Notes: generated by a model not told the origin, from the sequence alone. A stretch of DNA of 45,538 bases from Pseudoalteromonas shioyasakiensis (GCF_022398475.1 NZ_JAKEVM010000019.1:1-45538), one strand, 5' to 3'. Shown: positions 9,158-18,169, counted from the first letter of the stretch. Numbers and translations are program-made.

Positions 9158-10036
9158 ATGTCCATGATCCGTTGTGTGTTCAGTTTTATATTTTACACCC
9201 TCAATACACTTTTTTGGTTTGTGCCCATCTTTATTTGTGGCGTGATTAAACTGATCCCAATTAAACCTCTACAAAAAGCAATGAGTTGGATAGCTAAGCA
9301 ATGCGCCACTATGTGGGTGAGTTGCAACAGCATCAACCAAAACATATTTGCTTCATATAAGCTAAACGTGACAGGTCTTGAGCAACTAAAAGCGAAAGAC
9401 TGGTACTTGGTGATCGCAAATCATCAAAGCTGGGTAGATATCGTTGTAATGCAACGCGTGTTTAATCGCCGCATACCGTTTTTAAACTTTTTCTTGAAAA
9501 AAGAACTGATCTACGTTCCTTTTTTAGGTCTTGCTTGGTGGGCATTGGATTTTCCATTTATGACTCGCACGAGTAAAGCTCAGTTAAAGAAAAACCCTAA
9601 ATTGCGTGGTAAAGACTTAGAAACAACGCGCAAAGCTTGTGAAAAATTCAAAGAAATGCCAGTAAGTATCGTTAACTTTGTTGAAGGTACGCGTTTTACA
9701 CCGCAAAAGCACTCGCGCCAAAATAGTCCTTTTGAGCACTTATTAAAGCCAAAAGCGGGTGGTGTTGCGTTTGTTATGCAAGCAATGGGTGAGCAAATTT
9801 CCAAAGTGGTCAATGTCACTATTCATTACCCTGGTGGTATTCCTAGCTTTGTAGACTTTGCCAGTGGTCGTGTAAAAGAAGTCGAAGTGCGAGTCGAGGT
9901 GATGGAAGTAAGCCCTAATTTAATCGGTGATTACACCGGTGATGCTGAGTTTAGAGTTAACTTTCAAGCTGAATTAAACCGCATTTGGAATGAAAAAAAC
10001 CAGCAGCTAGCCGAGTTAGAAGCAAAAACGCAGTAG
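9158..10036 (+). CDS. PlsC-type membrane acyltransferase, copy 1
   Basis: This 292-aa membrane-associated enzyme belongs to the lysophospholipid/glycerolipid acyltransferase family and resembles E. coli YihG. A hydrophobic N-terminal region (about 8-33) anchors it. The catalytic H-x4-D motif is NHQSWVD (H89, D94), the substrate-phosphate motif is FVEGTRF (about 174-180), and KPKAGGVAF follows. The role is probably transfer of an acyl chain to a lysophospholipid at the inner membrane; acceptor and donor cannot be told from sequence. The AAAGGA site sets the start at 9158. A homologous second copy follows directly (10065), then an MscS-type channel, suggesting a membrane-remodelling operon. Confidence 0.9.
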   Translation: MSMIRCVFSFIFYTLNTLFWFVPIFICGVIKLIPIKPLQKAMSWIAKQCATMWVSCNSINQNIFASYKLNVTGLEQLKAKDWYLVIANHQSWVDIVVMQRVFNRRIPFLNFFLKKELIYVPFLGLAWWALDFPFMTRTSKAQLKKNPKLRGKDLETTRKACEKFKEMPVSIVNFVEGTRFTPQKHSRQNSPFEHLLKPKAGGVAFVMQAMGEQISKVVNVTIHYPGGIPSFVDFASGRVKEVEVRVEVMEVSPNLIGDYTGDAEFRVNFQAELNRIWNEKNQQLAELEAKTQ

Positions 10037-10064
10037 TATTGCTAATGCAGTCGAGAGCACACTT

Positions 10065-10988
10065 ATGTTAAAGAAATTTTTACCAAATTGGTTAACAGGC
10101 GTTCTAGTTAGCATTGTCTTGTTTGCTAATGTAATTATTTGGGGCACGCTTGTGCTGCTCTTTGGTGTGCTTAAATTAATACTGCCATTTAAAGTGGTTA
10201 GCGACATTCTTCATGCGGCCTATCGCGGTTGGTGTAAAGGTAACCGCTTGGCTTTGTGGTTAGGTTGCCCCACAATCGATATTGATATTAAAGGCAAAGT
10301 CAGTACAGATGGTTGGTACCTACTTATCTCTAATCACATGAGTTGGTTAGACATTGTTGTTCTAAGTGCGATTGATGTTTTACCCGCGCCAAAGTTCTTT
10401 TTAAAAGATGAGCTGAAGTATGTGCCATTCATTGGCACCGGCGCGTGGGCCATGGGTATGCCTTTCATGAAACGTGTTAGCAAAGCACAGCTGGCAAAAA
10501 ACCCTAAGCTGAAAGGTCTCGATGTTGAGCGCACTAAGCGCAGTTGCCGCGACTTCCGTAATCACCCGACAACCATTATCAACTTTGTTGAAGGTACGCG
10601 CTTTACGTGCCAAAAACACAAAAAACAAAATAGTCCGTTTACTTATCTTTTAAAACCTAAAGCGGGCGGTATTGCATTTGCCCTTGAGGTGTTAGGCGAA
10701 CAGTTTGATGCATTATTAAATACCTCGATTATTTACCAAGGCGAGGGCGATCATATTTGCCGTAACCTGATGCGTGGCCGCCTTAATGTGATCAAAGTTG
10801 AAATGCACGTACAAGCAATTAGCGCAGAGATGATTGGTGATTATCAGAATGACCGCGCATTTAGAACGGCTTTTCAACAACATATTAATGAGTTATGGTT
10901 GCAAAAAGATGCTCAGCTACTAACTTATCATCAAGCCCAACAAGCTGAGTACCTTGCCAACATCAATAAAGAGGTTGAAGCACCATGA
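10065..10988 (+). CDS. PlsC-type membrane acyltransferase, copy 2
   Basis: This 307-aa paralogue of the preceding gene shares the same order of motifs: a long hydrophobic N-terminus (about 10-42), NHMSWLD (H91, D96), FMKRVSKAQLAKNPKL, FVEGTRF, and LLKPKAGGIAF. The two copies are clearly homologous along their length but diverged, so the duplication is old and they probably act on different acceptors or chains. The terminal ATGA overlaps the start of the MscS-type channel gene, showing tight translational coupling. Confidence 0.9.
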   Translation: MLKKFLPNWLTGVLVSIVLFANVIIWGTLVLLFGVLKLILPFKVVSDILHAAYRGWCKGNRLALWLGCPTIDIDIKGKVSTDGWYLLISNHMSWLDIVVLSAIDVLPAPKFFLKDELKYVPFIGTGAWAMGMPFMKRVSKAQLAKNPKLKGLDVERTKRSCRDFRNHPTTIINFVEGTRFTCQKHKKQNSPFTYLLKPKAGGIAFALEVLGEQFDALLNTSIIYQGEGDHICRNLMRGRLNVIKVEMHVQAISAEMIGDYQNDRAFRTAFQQHINELWLQKDAQLLTYHQAQQAEYLANINKEVEAP

Positions 10989-12235
10989 AGCAAACTCACC
11001 TGCAAGAGCTGGTGATGCCTTGGTTTGAATCAATGCCAGACGCGGCGCTGTTAAGTGCATTAACGGCTACAGCGATTGGCGTTGGTTCATTACTATTAAT
11101 TTATATGTTTACCCGTCGACTGCTGTTGCCGGGTATTCAAAAGGTTGTTACACGCCTGTCTCCAGAGCGCATAGGTGCGCTTACTCCAATGCTCAATAAA
11201 CTGAATCGTCGTTTTGCGGGGATATTGTGCTGCGTACTGTATTTGGCAACCTTTGATTATGTATATCCAGTTCATGATGTCGCTGCGTTGGTACTTAAAA
11301 CCGTAGGTCAAGTTGCATTGATCATTTATGGTGGCTTCATTTTAAGTAGTGTGGTGAGCATTGCTGGTGGCATTTATAACCAACTTGATTTTGCCCGCGA
11401 TATTCCGATTCAGGGTTTGATCCAAGTTGTAAAACTTATCACCTTTATGGTTTGCGCCATTCTCATTGTGAGCATTTTGCTAGAGAAGTCGCCAACTTAT
11501 ATTTTGTCTGGCTTTGGTGCGATAGCGGCGGTGACCTTACTCGTATTTAAAGACACCATTTTGGGATTTGTCGCCAGTATTCAAATTGCAGCTAACCGAT
11601 TAGTGACATATGGCGATTGGATCCAAGTGGATAGCTATGGGGCGGATGGCGAGGTTATCGACCTTGGCTTAAATACGGTAAAAGTACGTAACTGGGATAA
11701 CACCATTACAACCATTCCGACTTATATGCTGGTTGCTGGGTCATTTAAAAACTGGCGTGGCATGCAAGAGTCTGGTGGTCGTCGTATCAAGCGTGCTTTA
11801 AACATTGATATGAACAGTATTCGTTTGGTTGATGATGCGTTTCGAGAGCAAATTGATGCTGCTATTCCACTTAACGACTATATTCGTGTTTCAAGCTTGC
11901 CCGATCCGGTGACAAACCTTGGCTTGTTCCGTCGTTATGCTGAAGGTTACTTAAAACAACATGAAAAAATTAATCGTGATTTGACCTTAATGGTACGTGA
12001 GCTACAGCCGATGAATCACGGCTTACCTATTGAGTTTTACTGCTTTAGTGAAGATAAGCGCTGGATTTCATACGAGCACTTGCAAGCAGAGATTATGGAT
12101 CACCTGCTTGCTGTGTTGCCAATCTTTGGACTCAGACCATATCAAAGTGTTACTGGGCAGTTAAGTACAAGCGAAGCCCAAACAGGGTTAAAACCAAGTA
12201 TTAAGGTTGCTAACCCTGTGCGTGAAAAAACTTAA
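10985..12235 (+). CDS. MscS-type mechanosensitive ion channel (YbdG-like)
   Basis: This 416-aa inner-membrane channel opens under membrane tension or osmotic downshock. About five hydrophobic helices are seen (roughly 22-42, 79-92, 101-125, 146-166, 174-200). The pore-lining helix is SGFGAIAAVTLLVFKDTILG, followed by the MscS beta domain with NRLVTYGDWIQV and later VRNWDNTITTIPTYMLV. Length and the long C-terminal cytoplasmic domain match the YbdG/MscM subgroup rather than the short MscS. The start overlaps the upstream acyltransferase stop by four bases. Its end overlaps the convergent chrA-like gene by the four bases TTAA. Confidence 0.92.
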   Translation: MKQTHLQELVMPWFESMPDAALLSALTATAIGVGSLLLIYMFTRRLLLPGIQKVVTRLSPERIGALTPMLNKLNRRFAGILCCVLYLATFDYVYPVHDVAALVLKTVGQVALIIYGGFILSSVVSIAGGIYNQLDFARDIPIQGLIQVVKLITFMVCAILIVSILLEKSPTYILSGFGAIAAVTLLVFKDTILGFVASIQIAANRLVTYGDWIQVDSYGADGEVIDLGLNTVKVRNWDNTITTIPTYMLVAGSFKNWRGMQESGGRRIKRALNIDMNSIRLVDDAFREQIDAAIPLNDYIRVSSLPDPVTNLGLFRRYAEGYLKQHEKINRDLTLMVRELQPMNHGLPIEFYCFSEDKRWISYEHLQAEIMDHLLAVLPIFGLRPYQSVTGQLSTSEAQTGLKPSIKVANPVREKT

Positions 12236-13368
12236 AACTGACTAACTAACGCGCTTAGTGTAATAAAGGCTAACAATAGCCACCAAATAGGTGGCTTTGC
12301 CATTCTTAGCCACGTAAATGCTGCAATGACTAAAGCTACTTGCCACAAATTTTGTACCGCCGATTGCCAAATAGGTGAATAAAGGGCGGCAGCTAAAAAA
12401 CCCACAACAGCCGCATTTAGCGCTGCAATACTGCCCGCAAAGCGAGGCTTATCAGCCAGTTGTAGCCAGCTTTTCATAAAGGCTAGCATCAATAAAAAGC
12501 CCGGTAAGAAAATCATGATGGTCGCGACAATGGCACCTAAAAGTGGTGTATTCGGCGATACTTGTGCGCCTAAGTATGTGGCTATTGTGAACATCGGTCC
12601 AGGTATGGCCTGAGCACTGGCATAAGCTGATAAAAACTGCTCGGTTTCAAGGCTTGGCACGCCAGCTTGTAAAATGGGTAACACAACGTGGCCGCCACCA
12701 AAGACCATAGCGCCAGTTTGGTAAAATGGGGCAAACAAAGAAAACCCTTCGCCTAAAGGTAAAAAGCTGATCAGTAACAAGACTGTAAATAAAAAAAGCG
12801 GTAACCAAGCAATTTTCACAGGTTTATGTTCTTGGTTCTCTGGCAGTTTAAGCTGAGGATAAAACCAACCTATGGCCGCAGCCGCAATCAGTACTAAAAT
12901 TTGACTCGATAACTGTGAGAATACAATCAGTGCAATCGTGCTCAATACCGCGATTAGCTTGTGTAAGTGGTTTTTGCAAAAGCTCATTGCCATACTGTAG
13001 GTCGCATCCGCAACAATCACCACAGCAAAGAGTTTAAGCCCGGCAATTACCGCAAAGTAAATATCACCAAATTGGTGAGCACTAAGAGCCAAAAAAAACA
13101 TAATTAAAAATGAGGGCAGGGTAAAGCCAACAAATGCACACAGGCCTCCCAGTACTCCTCCTTTTTCAACCCCCATAGCAAAGCTAACTTGGCTTGAACC
13201 AGGGCCTGGTAATGCTTGGCTTAGGCTTATCAATTGCGCATAGCGCTCAGCAGTGAGCCATTTTAAGTTATCAACAAAGTGGCGCTTAAAATAACCAAGG
13301 TGTGCCGCAGGGCCGCCAAAGCTCATACAGCCTAATAAAAAGAATTGTTTAAAGATGATAAATAACAT
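12232..13368 (-). CDS. chrA: Chromate transporter family (ChrA-type)
   Basis: This polytopic inner-membrane protein of 378 aa from ATG 13368 shows the two homologous halves of the long CHR family. The first half has LLGCMSFGGPAAHLGYFKR (about 11-29) and QALPGPGSSQV. The second half repeats the pattern with TGAMVFGGGHVVLPIL and AQAIPGPMFTIATYLGA. Some family members export chromate; others have unknown anion substrates, so chromate is only an inference. The frame extends upstream to 13443, but the added residues are polar, Asn/His-rich and unlike the family. No strong ribosome site precedes 13368. It converges on the MscS-type gene with a TTAA overlap and diverges from the binding-protein gene at 13492. 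Confidence 0.88.
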   Translation of the reverse strand: MLFIIFKQFFLLGCMSFGGPAAHLGYFKRHFVDNLKWLTAERYAQLISLSQALPGPGSSQVSFAMGVEKGGVLGGLCAFVGFTLPSFLIMFFLALSAHQFGDIYFAVIAGLKLFAVVIVADATYSMAMSFCKNHLHKLIAVLSTIALIVFSQLSSQILVLIAAAAIGWFYPQLKLPENQEHKPVKIAWLPLFLFTVLLLISFLPLGEGFSLFAPFYQTGAMVFGGGHVVLPILQAGVPSLETEQFLSAYASAQAIPGPMFTIATYLGAQVSPNTPLLGAIVATIMIFLPGFLLMLAFMKSWLQLADKPRFAGSIAALNAAVVGFLAAALYSPIWQSAVQNLWQVALVIAAFTWLRMAKPPIWWLLLAFITLSALVSQF

Positions 13369-13491
13369 TACTGTTGCCGTTACAGGATGATTGTTTCTAT
13401 TATGACAAAATTGTATGACATTTTTGTGGTTTTTATGACACAAGGCCGTCTACAATATAGAGAACGAGTGAACGTAGTTATGAGTATCACT

Positions 13492-14271
13492 ATGAAACGC
13501 TATATTACCAGTTTATTGTTATTACTTTGCAGTAGCTTTGCACTTGCAACCTCTTTTGAGAAAGTTGTGGTGGCTGTTGATCATGCTCCTCCTTATGGCA
13601 TGGTCTCTGAAGATGGTAGAGTCAGTGGTGCAATAGTGGATATTATGCGTGAAATGCAGCGTACCTTGCCAATTAAGCTTGAGTATGTCGCTTGCCCGTT
13701 TTCTCGTTGTTTAAAAATGCTCGAGCAAAATGAGCTAGATGTAATGGGCGGGCTTATTCTCACAGAAGCGCGTGAGCAAAAAATGCAGTTTCTTACTCCA
13801 CCATACATGATGCTGTCATCTTCTTTTGTGTTTTATGCCAGAGCCGATAGCGAGCTTAAAATAAACAATTATCAAGACCTAGTCGGTAAGCGTATTGCGG
13901 TAATGCGAGGCGCTGCGCACTTTCCTCGTTTTGATAGCGATAAAACACTCACCAAAGTCGAAGCGTTAAGCGAACATAATGCTTTTGATATGTTATTAAA
14001 GGGCCGCGTTGAGTTGGTAATTGCTGTTGAAACCACAGCTGATCATGCCTCAGTGTTTTTGCAGCGACCTTCGCAAGATATCGTAAAAATGCCTTATCGC
14101 TATAAAGATGTTATTTATGGTCACATTGCCCTAAGTAAACAGTTTGCAAGCTCGGGTTTAGCCGAAAAAATTCAAGACCGCCTCAATACGCTAGTCCTCA
14201 ATGGCCGTTTAACAGAATTGGTCAAAAGTTATAACTTACCTCCGGTTACTGCTGTAGCAATCGATAAGTAA
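13492..14271 (+). CDS. Periplasmic solute-binding protein, SBP_bac_3 type, without ABC partners
   Basis: This product of about 259 aa has a signal peptide MKRYITSLLLLLCSSFALA. It has the two-lobe family 3 binding-protein fold: VVVAVDHAPPYGMVSEDGRV near the N-terminus, GAIVDIMREM, then NELDVMGGLILTEAREQKM, and the later hinge strand with LVGKRIAVMRGAAHF. ATG 13480 is an alternative start four residues upstream; neither has a strong ribosome site. No permease or ATPase gene is adjacent. Many such orphan proteins in this order act with distant transporters or as sensory partners, so the ligand (probably an amino acid-like compound) is unknown. Confidence 0.82.
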   Translation: MKRYITSLLLLLCSSFALATSFEKVVVAVDHAPPYGMVSEDGRVSGAIVDIMREMQRTLPIKLEYVACPFSRCLKMLEQNELDVMGGLILTEAREQKMQFLTPPYMMLSSSFVFYARADSELKINNYQDLVGKRIAVMRGAAHFPRFDSDKTLTKVEALSEHNAFDMLLKGRVELVIAVETTADHASVFLQRPSQDIVKMPYRYKDVIYGHIALSKQFASSGLAEKIQDRLNTLVLNGRLTELVKSYNLPPVTAVAIDK

Positions 14272-14351
14272 CCCATTCTTCATAGTTTGTTCATAGACGT
14301 TCATTCATAATTGTTAACAATTCAATTTGAATAATTGCCATGGAGAGATAC

Positions 14352-14984
14352 ATGACTTTTACAAAATCAGTTTTAACAGTGGGCGTATTAGCCGTTCTAT
14401 TAACAGGTTGTGAGACTACGAATACAGGTAAAGGCGCTGCGATTGGTGCTGCTACAGGTGCAGTACTAGGTAAAGCAACGGGTGACCATGACGATAAACG
14501 TATTTTTATTGGTGCGGCTATTGGTGCATTAGCAGGTGCAGCCGTTGGCGATTATATGGATAAGCAAGAAGAAGCATTTCGCGATGAGCTAGCAGGTTCA
14601 GGTGTTGAAGTGGTTCGTGAAGGCGACAATATTCGTCTAGTGATGCCATCAAATATTACCTTTGCAACTGATCAATCTTATATTTCGTCTGGCTTTCATA
14701 GCACCCTAGACGCAATTGCTAAGGTAATGAACAAATACGAAAAAACCTACTTAAGCGTTGAAGGTCATACCGACAGCACAGGTAAAGATAGCTACAATAT
14801 GACGTTATCTCAACAACGTGCGCAAAGCGTAAAAGATTACTTAGTTAATCATCAGATTATGTCTGCACGTATCAGCACGCGAGGCTATGGTGAAACACGT
14901 CCTGTGGCGAGCAATGACTCAGCAAATGGCCGAGCTTTAAACCGCCGCGTAGAAATTCAGATCGTACCGAATACGCAAGGTTAG
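14352..14984 (+). CDS. OmpA-family lipoprotein with glycine zipper (YiaD-like)
   Basis: This 210-aa envelope lipoprotein has a lipobox LLTGC (Cys20). Residues ~27-70 form a glycine-zipper segment with GAAIGAATGAVLG and GAAIGALAGAAVG. The C-terminal OmpA domain (about 95-208) binds peptidoglycan: NITFATDQSYI, VEGHTDSTG, LSQQRAQSVKDYL, GYGETRPVASN, NRRVEIQI. An in-frame ATG at 14340 lies inside the GGAGAG ribosome site of ATG 14352, so 14352 is the start. Likely an outer-membrane lipoprotein linking membrane and cell wall. It is monocistronic, followed by a hairpin. Confidence 0.93.
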   Translation: MTFTKSVLTVGVLAVLLTGCETTNTGKGAAIGAATGAVLGKATGDHDDKRIFIGAAIGALAGAAVGDYMDKQEEAFRDELAGSGVEVVREGDNIRLVMPSNITFATDQSYISSGFHSTLDAIAKVMNKYEKTYLSVEGHTDSTGKDSYNMTLSQQRAQSVKDYLVNHQIMSARISTRGYGETRPVASNDSANGRALNRRVEIQIVPNTQG

Positions 14985-15004
14985 ATTTTATATCTAGATT
15001 TGTG

Positions 15005-15035
15005 GTCAGGTTTGATATGCCCTTTCAAACCTGAC
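15005..15035. terminator. Perfect 11-base-pair hairpin after the OmpA-like gene
   Basis: Arms GTCAGGTTTGA and TCAAACCTGAC enclose a 9-base loop between two convergent genes. The T tract on either side is poor, so termination is likely but not canonical. Confidence 0.6.
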
Positions 15036-15045
15036 ATTTCCCTTC

Positions 15046-16818
15046 TTAATCTCGATTAAACTGTAATTCGCACAATTGTTTATACAATGGGTTAGTCTCA
15101 AACAATTGCTGATGCGTACCCGTTGCAATAATTTCTCCTTTATCCATCACGACAATCACATCGGCGTGTTTAACCGTGGCTAAACGATGGGCAATAATCA
15201 GTGTTGTTCTGTCTTTCATTAAATGCTCAAGGGCAGCTTGTACATGAAACTCACTTTGTGCGTCGAGTGCACTGGTTGCTTCATCAAGCAATAAAATGGC
15301 AGGGTCTTTTAATATTGCGCGCGCTAGTACTATACGTTGTTTTTGCCCACCTGAGAGCCTAACACCTTGCTCCCCTAAAAAGCTGTGGTAACCATCTGGT
15401 AGTTGCTTAATAAACTCATCGGCATGGGCATATTTAGCCGCAGCATATACTTGCTCGTCGCTGGCGCTTGGGTTGCCATAACGTATGTTATGCATTACGT
15501 CTGAGCTAAATAAAATTGGATTTTGTGCCACCATCCCCATTTGCTGGCGTAAGCAATCAAGAGAAAGTGCTTTTATGTTTATTCCTGCCAGCGAAATACT
15601 CCCAGAACTTGGGTCATAAAAGCGCTGTAGTAATTCAAATAATGTTGTTTTACCAGCGCCTGATGGGCCAACGATTGCAACAGTTTGCCCCTGTTTTACT
15701 TGTAAATTCAGTTCATTTAAAGCGGCTTTATCTGGCCTTGAAGGGTAATGAAAAGACACATCATTAAACTGAATAGCAGGGTGATTAAGCTTGTTTTCCT
15801 CAAGTTGTGCATCATGATTTGTATCTGGACTTTTTATCATGCTTTCAACGGCGAGTAGCTCTAATAATCGTGCAGCTGCACCTGCTGCTCTTTGCAACTC
15901 ACCGTACACTTCGGCAACGGTTGCTACAGACATCGCCACCATAATCGCATAAAACACGAAAGCACCTAGCTCACCACCTGTCATGGTGCCAGCTAATACG
16001 TCGCTGCCACCGACCCACAGCATCACGCTAATAGCACTAAAGGTCAGAAATATAACTGCTGCAATCAAAAACGAGCGCTGTTTGATACGGCTCTTCGCTA
16101 CTTGAAACGCCTTGTTGGTTTCTTCGCTAAATGCGGCTTTTTCACGTTCTTCGTGACTATAACTTTGCACGACTTTGATATTTTGAATGATCTCACCAGC
16201 ATAGGTGCTGATATCGGCAATGGCATCTTGGCTTGAGCTAGCCAGCTTTCTCACTTTTCGGCCAAAAATCATCATCGGCAGTAGTACCACGGGTACGCAG
16301 GCAACAACCACAAGAGTTAGCTTTAGGTTGGTGATAAGTAGCATAGCCAAGCCACCAATCAGCATTAAGCTACTGCGTAATGCCATCGAAAAAGAGGAGC
16401 CAATGATAGATTGCAACAAGGTGGTGTCGGTGGTTAGTCGCGACATCAGTTCGCCGCTGCGGTTTTCTTCAAAGTAGCTTGGGTGTAATGTAACGATGCG
16501 ATCAAACACGGCTTTACGGATATCGTTACTGACTCGCTCACCAATCCACGACATTAAATAAAAGCGACAAAAAGTACCTACAGCCAATAAGCTTATTAAA
16601 CCAATCAATACCATCACCGCTTGTTGAAGCTGAGCTTGTGAGCCTGCAATAAAGCCATGGTCGATAACAAATTTAACGCCTTGTCCGAGTGACAAGTTAA
16701 CACCGGCCGTAAGCAGCAAGGCGCCAAGGGCTGCAAACACCATCCATTTATAGGGTTTTATAAAAGCTAAAATCGGTAACAGGCTACTAAATGCGGCCTT
16801 TTCTTTATTGTTAGACAT
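15046..16818 (-). CDS. ABC exporter, fused membrane and ATPase domains (MsbA-like)
   Basis: This 590-aa half-transporter should work as a homodimer exporting lipid or drug-like substrates. The six-helix type I exporter domain spans about 25-310. The ATPase domain has Walker A GPSGAGKTT (384-392), signature LSGGQ (489-493), Walker B ILLLDE (508-513) and the switch His in IIAHRLATVKHADVI. It resembles the MsbA-related bacterial subgroup rather than true MsbA, and no lpxK or other lipid A gene is nearby. Substrate unknown. It diverges from the DUF3224 gene and converges on the OmpA-like gene. Confidence 0.92.
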   Translation of the reverse strand: MSNNKEKAAFSSLLPILAFIKPYKWMVFAALGALLLTAGVNLSLGQGVKFVIDHGFIAGSQAQLQQAVMVLIGLISLLAVGTFCRFYLMSWIGERVSNDIRKAVFDRIVTLHPSYFEENRSGELMSRLTTDTTLLQSIIGSSFSMALRSSLMLIGGLAMLLITNLKLTLVVVACVPVVLLPMMIFGRKVRKLASSSQDAIADISTYAGEIIQNIKVVQSYSHEEREKAAFSEETNKAFQVAKSRIKQRSFLIAAVIFLTFSAISVMLWVGGSDVLAGTMTGGELGAFVFYAIMVAMSVATVAEVYGELQRAAGAAARLLELLAVESMIKSPDTNHDAQLEENKLNHPAIQFNDVSFHYPSRPDKAALNELNLQVKQGQTVAIVGPSGAGKTTLFELLQRFYDPSSGSISLAGINIKALSLDCLRQQMGMVAQNPILFSSDVMHNIRYGNPSASDEQVYAAAKYAHADEFIKQLPDGYHSFLGEQGVRLSGGQKQRIVLARAILKDPAILLLDEATSALDAQSEFHVQAALEHLMKDRTTLIIAHRLATVKHADVIVVMDKGEIIATGTHQQLFETNPLYKQLCELQFNRD

Positions 16819-16895
16819 GCTAGATTCTTGTTGGTGAATAGGGTATAGATATGGTTATCAATGCTCTAAAAATCAACAGTTATTAAGGGATTAGT

Positions 16896-17300
16896 ATGGA
16901 ATCTACAACGATCAGTGGTCAATTCACCGTAAAGTTAAACCCAATTGGCGGCTATGCCACAGGGCAAGATGGCGTAAATTTGGGACGCATGTCGATTGAT
17001 AAACAGTTTTCAGGTCCATTAGAGGCAACAAGCCAAGGCGAAATGCTCAGTGCCATGACTGCAACTCAGGGCAGTGCAGGTTATGTAGCGATTGAACAGG
17101 TCGTAGGTAGCTTAGAGGGTAAGCAAGGCAGTTTTGTACTACAACATTTTGGCACTATGGATAAAGGGGCTGACCGATTGATTTTAGAAGTGGTGCCTGA
17201 CTCTGGCGCAGGAGAGCTTGAAGGTCTCTGTGGTAAAATGGCAATTCGAATTGAATCGGGTATTCATCATTATGACTTTGAATACCAACTGATGGACTAA
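16896..17300 (+). CDS. DUF3224 domain protein
   Basis: This 134-aa protein lacks a signal peptide and resembles the DUF3224 family: TISGQFTVKLNP, KQFSGPLEATSQGEMLSA, GSAGYVAIEQVVGSLEGKQG, FVLQHFGTMDKGA and VVPDSGAGELEGLCGKMAI, a series of beta strands forming an allene-oxide-cyclase-like barrel. Function in the family is unknown. AAGGGATTAGT precedes ATG 16896. The next small gene begins one base after its stop, so the three genes to 18098 form one operon. Confidence 0.85.
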   Translation: MESTTISGQFTVKLNPIGGYATGQDGVNLGRMSIDKQFSGPLEATSQGEMLSAMTATQGSAGYVAIEQVVGSLEGKQGSFVLQHFGTMDKGADRLILEVVPDSGAGELEGLCGKMAIRIESGIHHYDFEYQLMD

Positions 17301-17301
17301 C

Positions 17302-17481
17302 ATGCAAAAAGTAGTTGAGTTTAAAAAGAAGCGCTTTTTCGGCGGTATCGATATTGATGCATTAAATCAACGGGTGTTCGAATTAGGTCAAGCTGGCTGG
17401 CAAGTGAAAACAATCACCACTGCCACTGGGGTTTATGGTCAGATAACATCCGTTTTATTACTAATTGAGAATAACGAATAA
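17302..17481 (+). CDS. Small 59-aa protein, DUF4177-like
   Basis: A short frame runs from ATG 17302 to TAA 17481, one base after the DUF3224 stop and sharing its last base with the ATG of the LysE-type gene (TAATG). The protein starts MQKVVEFKKKRFFGG, then LNQRVFELGQAGWQVKTI and ends with a hydrophobic strand. The pattern of Leu-Asn, Gly-x2-Gly-Trp-x-Val near the middle and a final strand fits the DUF4177 family, a small beta-alpha-beta-type fold of unknown function. Tight coupling on both sides supports it as a real gene. Confidence 0.78.
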   Translation: MQKVVEFKKKRFFGGIDIDALNQRVFELGQAGWQVKTITTATGVYGQITSVLLLIENNE

Positions 17482-18098
17482 TGACACTAACTGAGTGGTT
17501 AAGTTTAGTTTTAATTTGCGTGATGGGGGCAATGTCGCCGGGGCCGAGTTTAGCTGTGGTTTTAAAACACAGCTTACATGGCGGTATGAAGAACGGCATG
17601 TTAGCGGCGTTGAGCCACGGTATTGGGGTTGGCTTTTATGCATGTGCCTCGTTACTAGGTTTAGGTGCGCTGATGACTCAGTTACCAACGCTTTATCAAG
17701 TGCTGGTCTATGGTGGTGCAGCCTATCTCGCATATTTGGGTATTCGTATTCTGTTAGCTAAATCCAGCTCGCAAACACTGAATGTTGAGCAGACTAAGCC
17801 TAGCCCTCGCAGCGCGCTGCAAGATGGCTTTGCTATTGCCTTTTTAAACCCAAAACTTGCGGTATTCTTTTTAGCACTGTTTTCGCAATTTATTGACCCT
17901 GAGAACCTGACTTTGCAAGTTGGTTTAATCATGTGTTTAACGGTATTTGTGCTTGATACAGGCTGGTATCTACTTGTTGCACTGTTAACCGAAATATCAA
18001 AAAAGCGTTTTGGTTTCACCAAGACAAATCCATGGCTCGAAAAATTGCTAGGGGTGATCTTTATTGCCTTAGCTGTTCGTGTTGTTATTACCCTATAA
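17481..18098 (+). CDS. LysE/RhtB family amino-acid exporter
   Basis: This 205-aa inner-membrane protein has about six hydrophobic helices. The family N-terminal motif is GAMSPGPSLAVVLKHSLHGG (about 16-35), followed by LAALSHGIGVGFYA and the second-helix region YGGAAYLAYLGIRIL; FLNPKLAVFFLALF comes in the middle. LysE/RhtB proteins export amino acids such as lysine, homoserine or threonine; the substrate here cannot be assigned. Start ATG 17481 overlaps the stop of the small DUF4177-like gene. Confidence 0.9.
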   Translation: MTLTEWLSLVLICVMGAMSPGPSLAVVLKHSLHGGMKNGMLAALSHGIGVGFYACASLLGLGALMTQLPTLYQVLVYGGAAYLAYLGIRILLAKSSSQTLNVEQTKPSPRSALQDGFAIAFLNPKLAVFFLALFSQFIDPENLTLQVGLIMCLTVFVLDTGWYLLVALLTEISKKRFGFTKTNPWLEKLLGVIFIALAVRVVITL

Positions 18099-18169
18099 AT
18101 CCCTCTATATTGCGATTACATCACTAATAAAAAAGGGTTGTGATCGCTGCTCTCCCCAGCAACCTCCTA

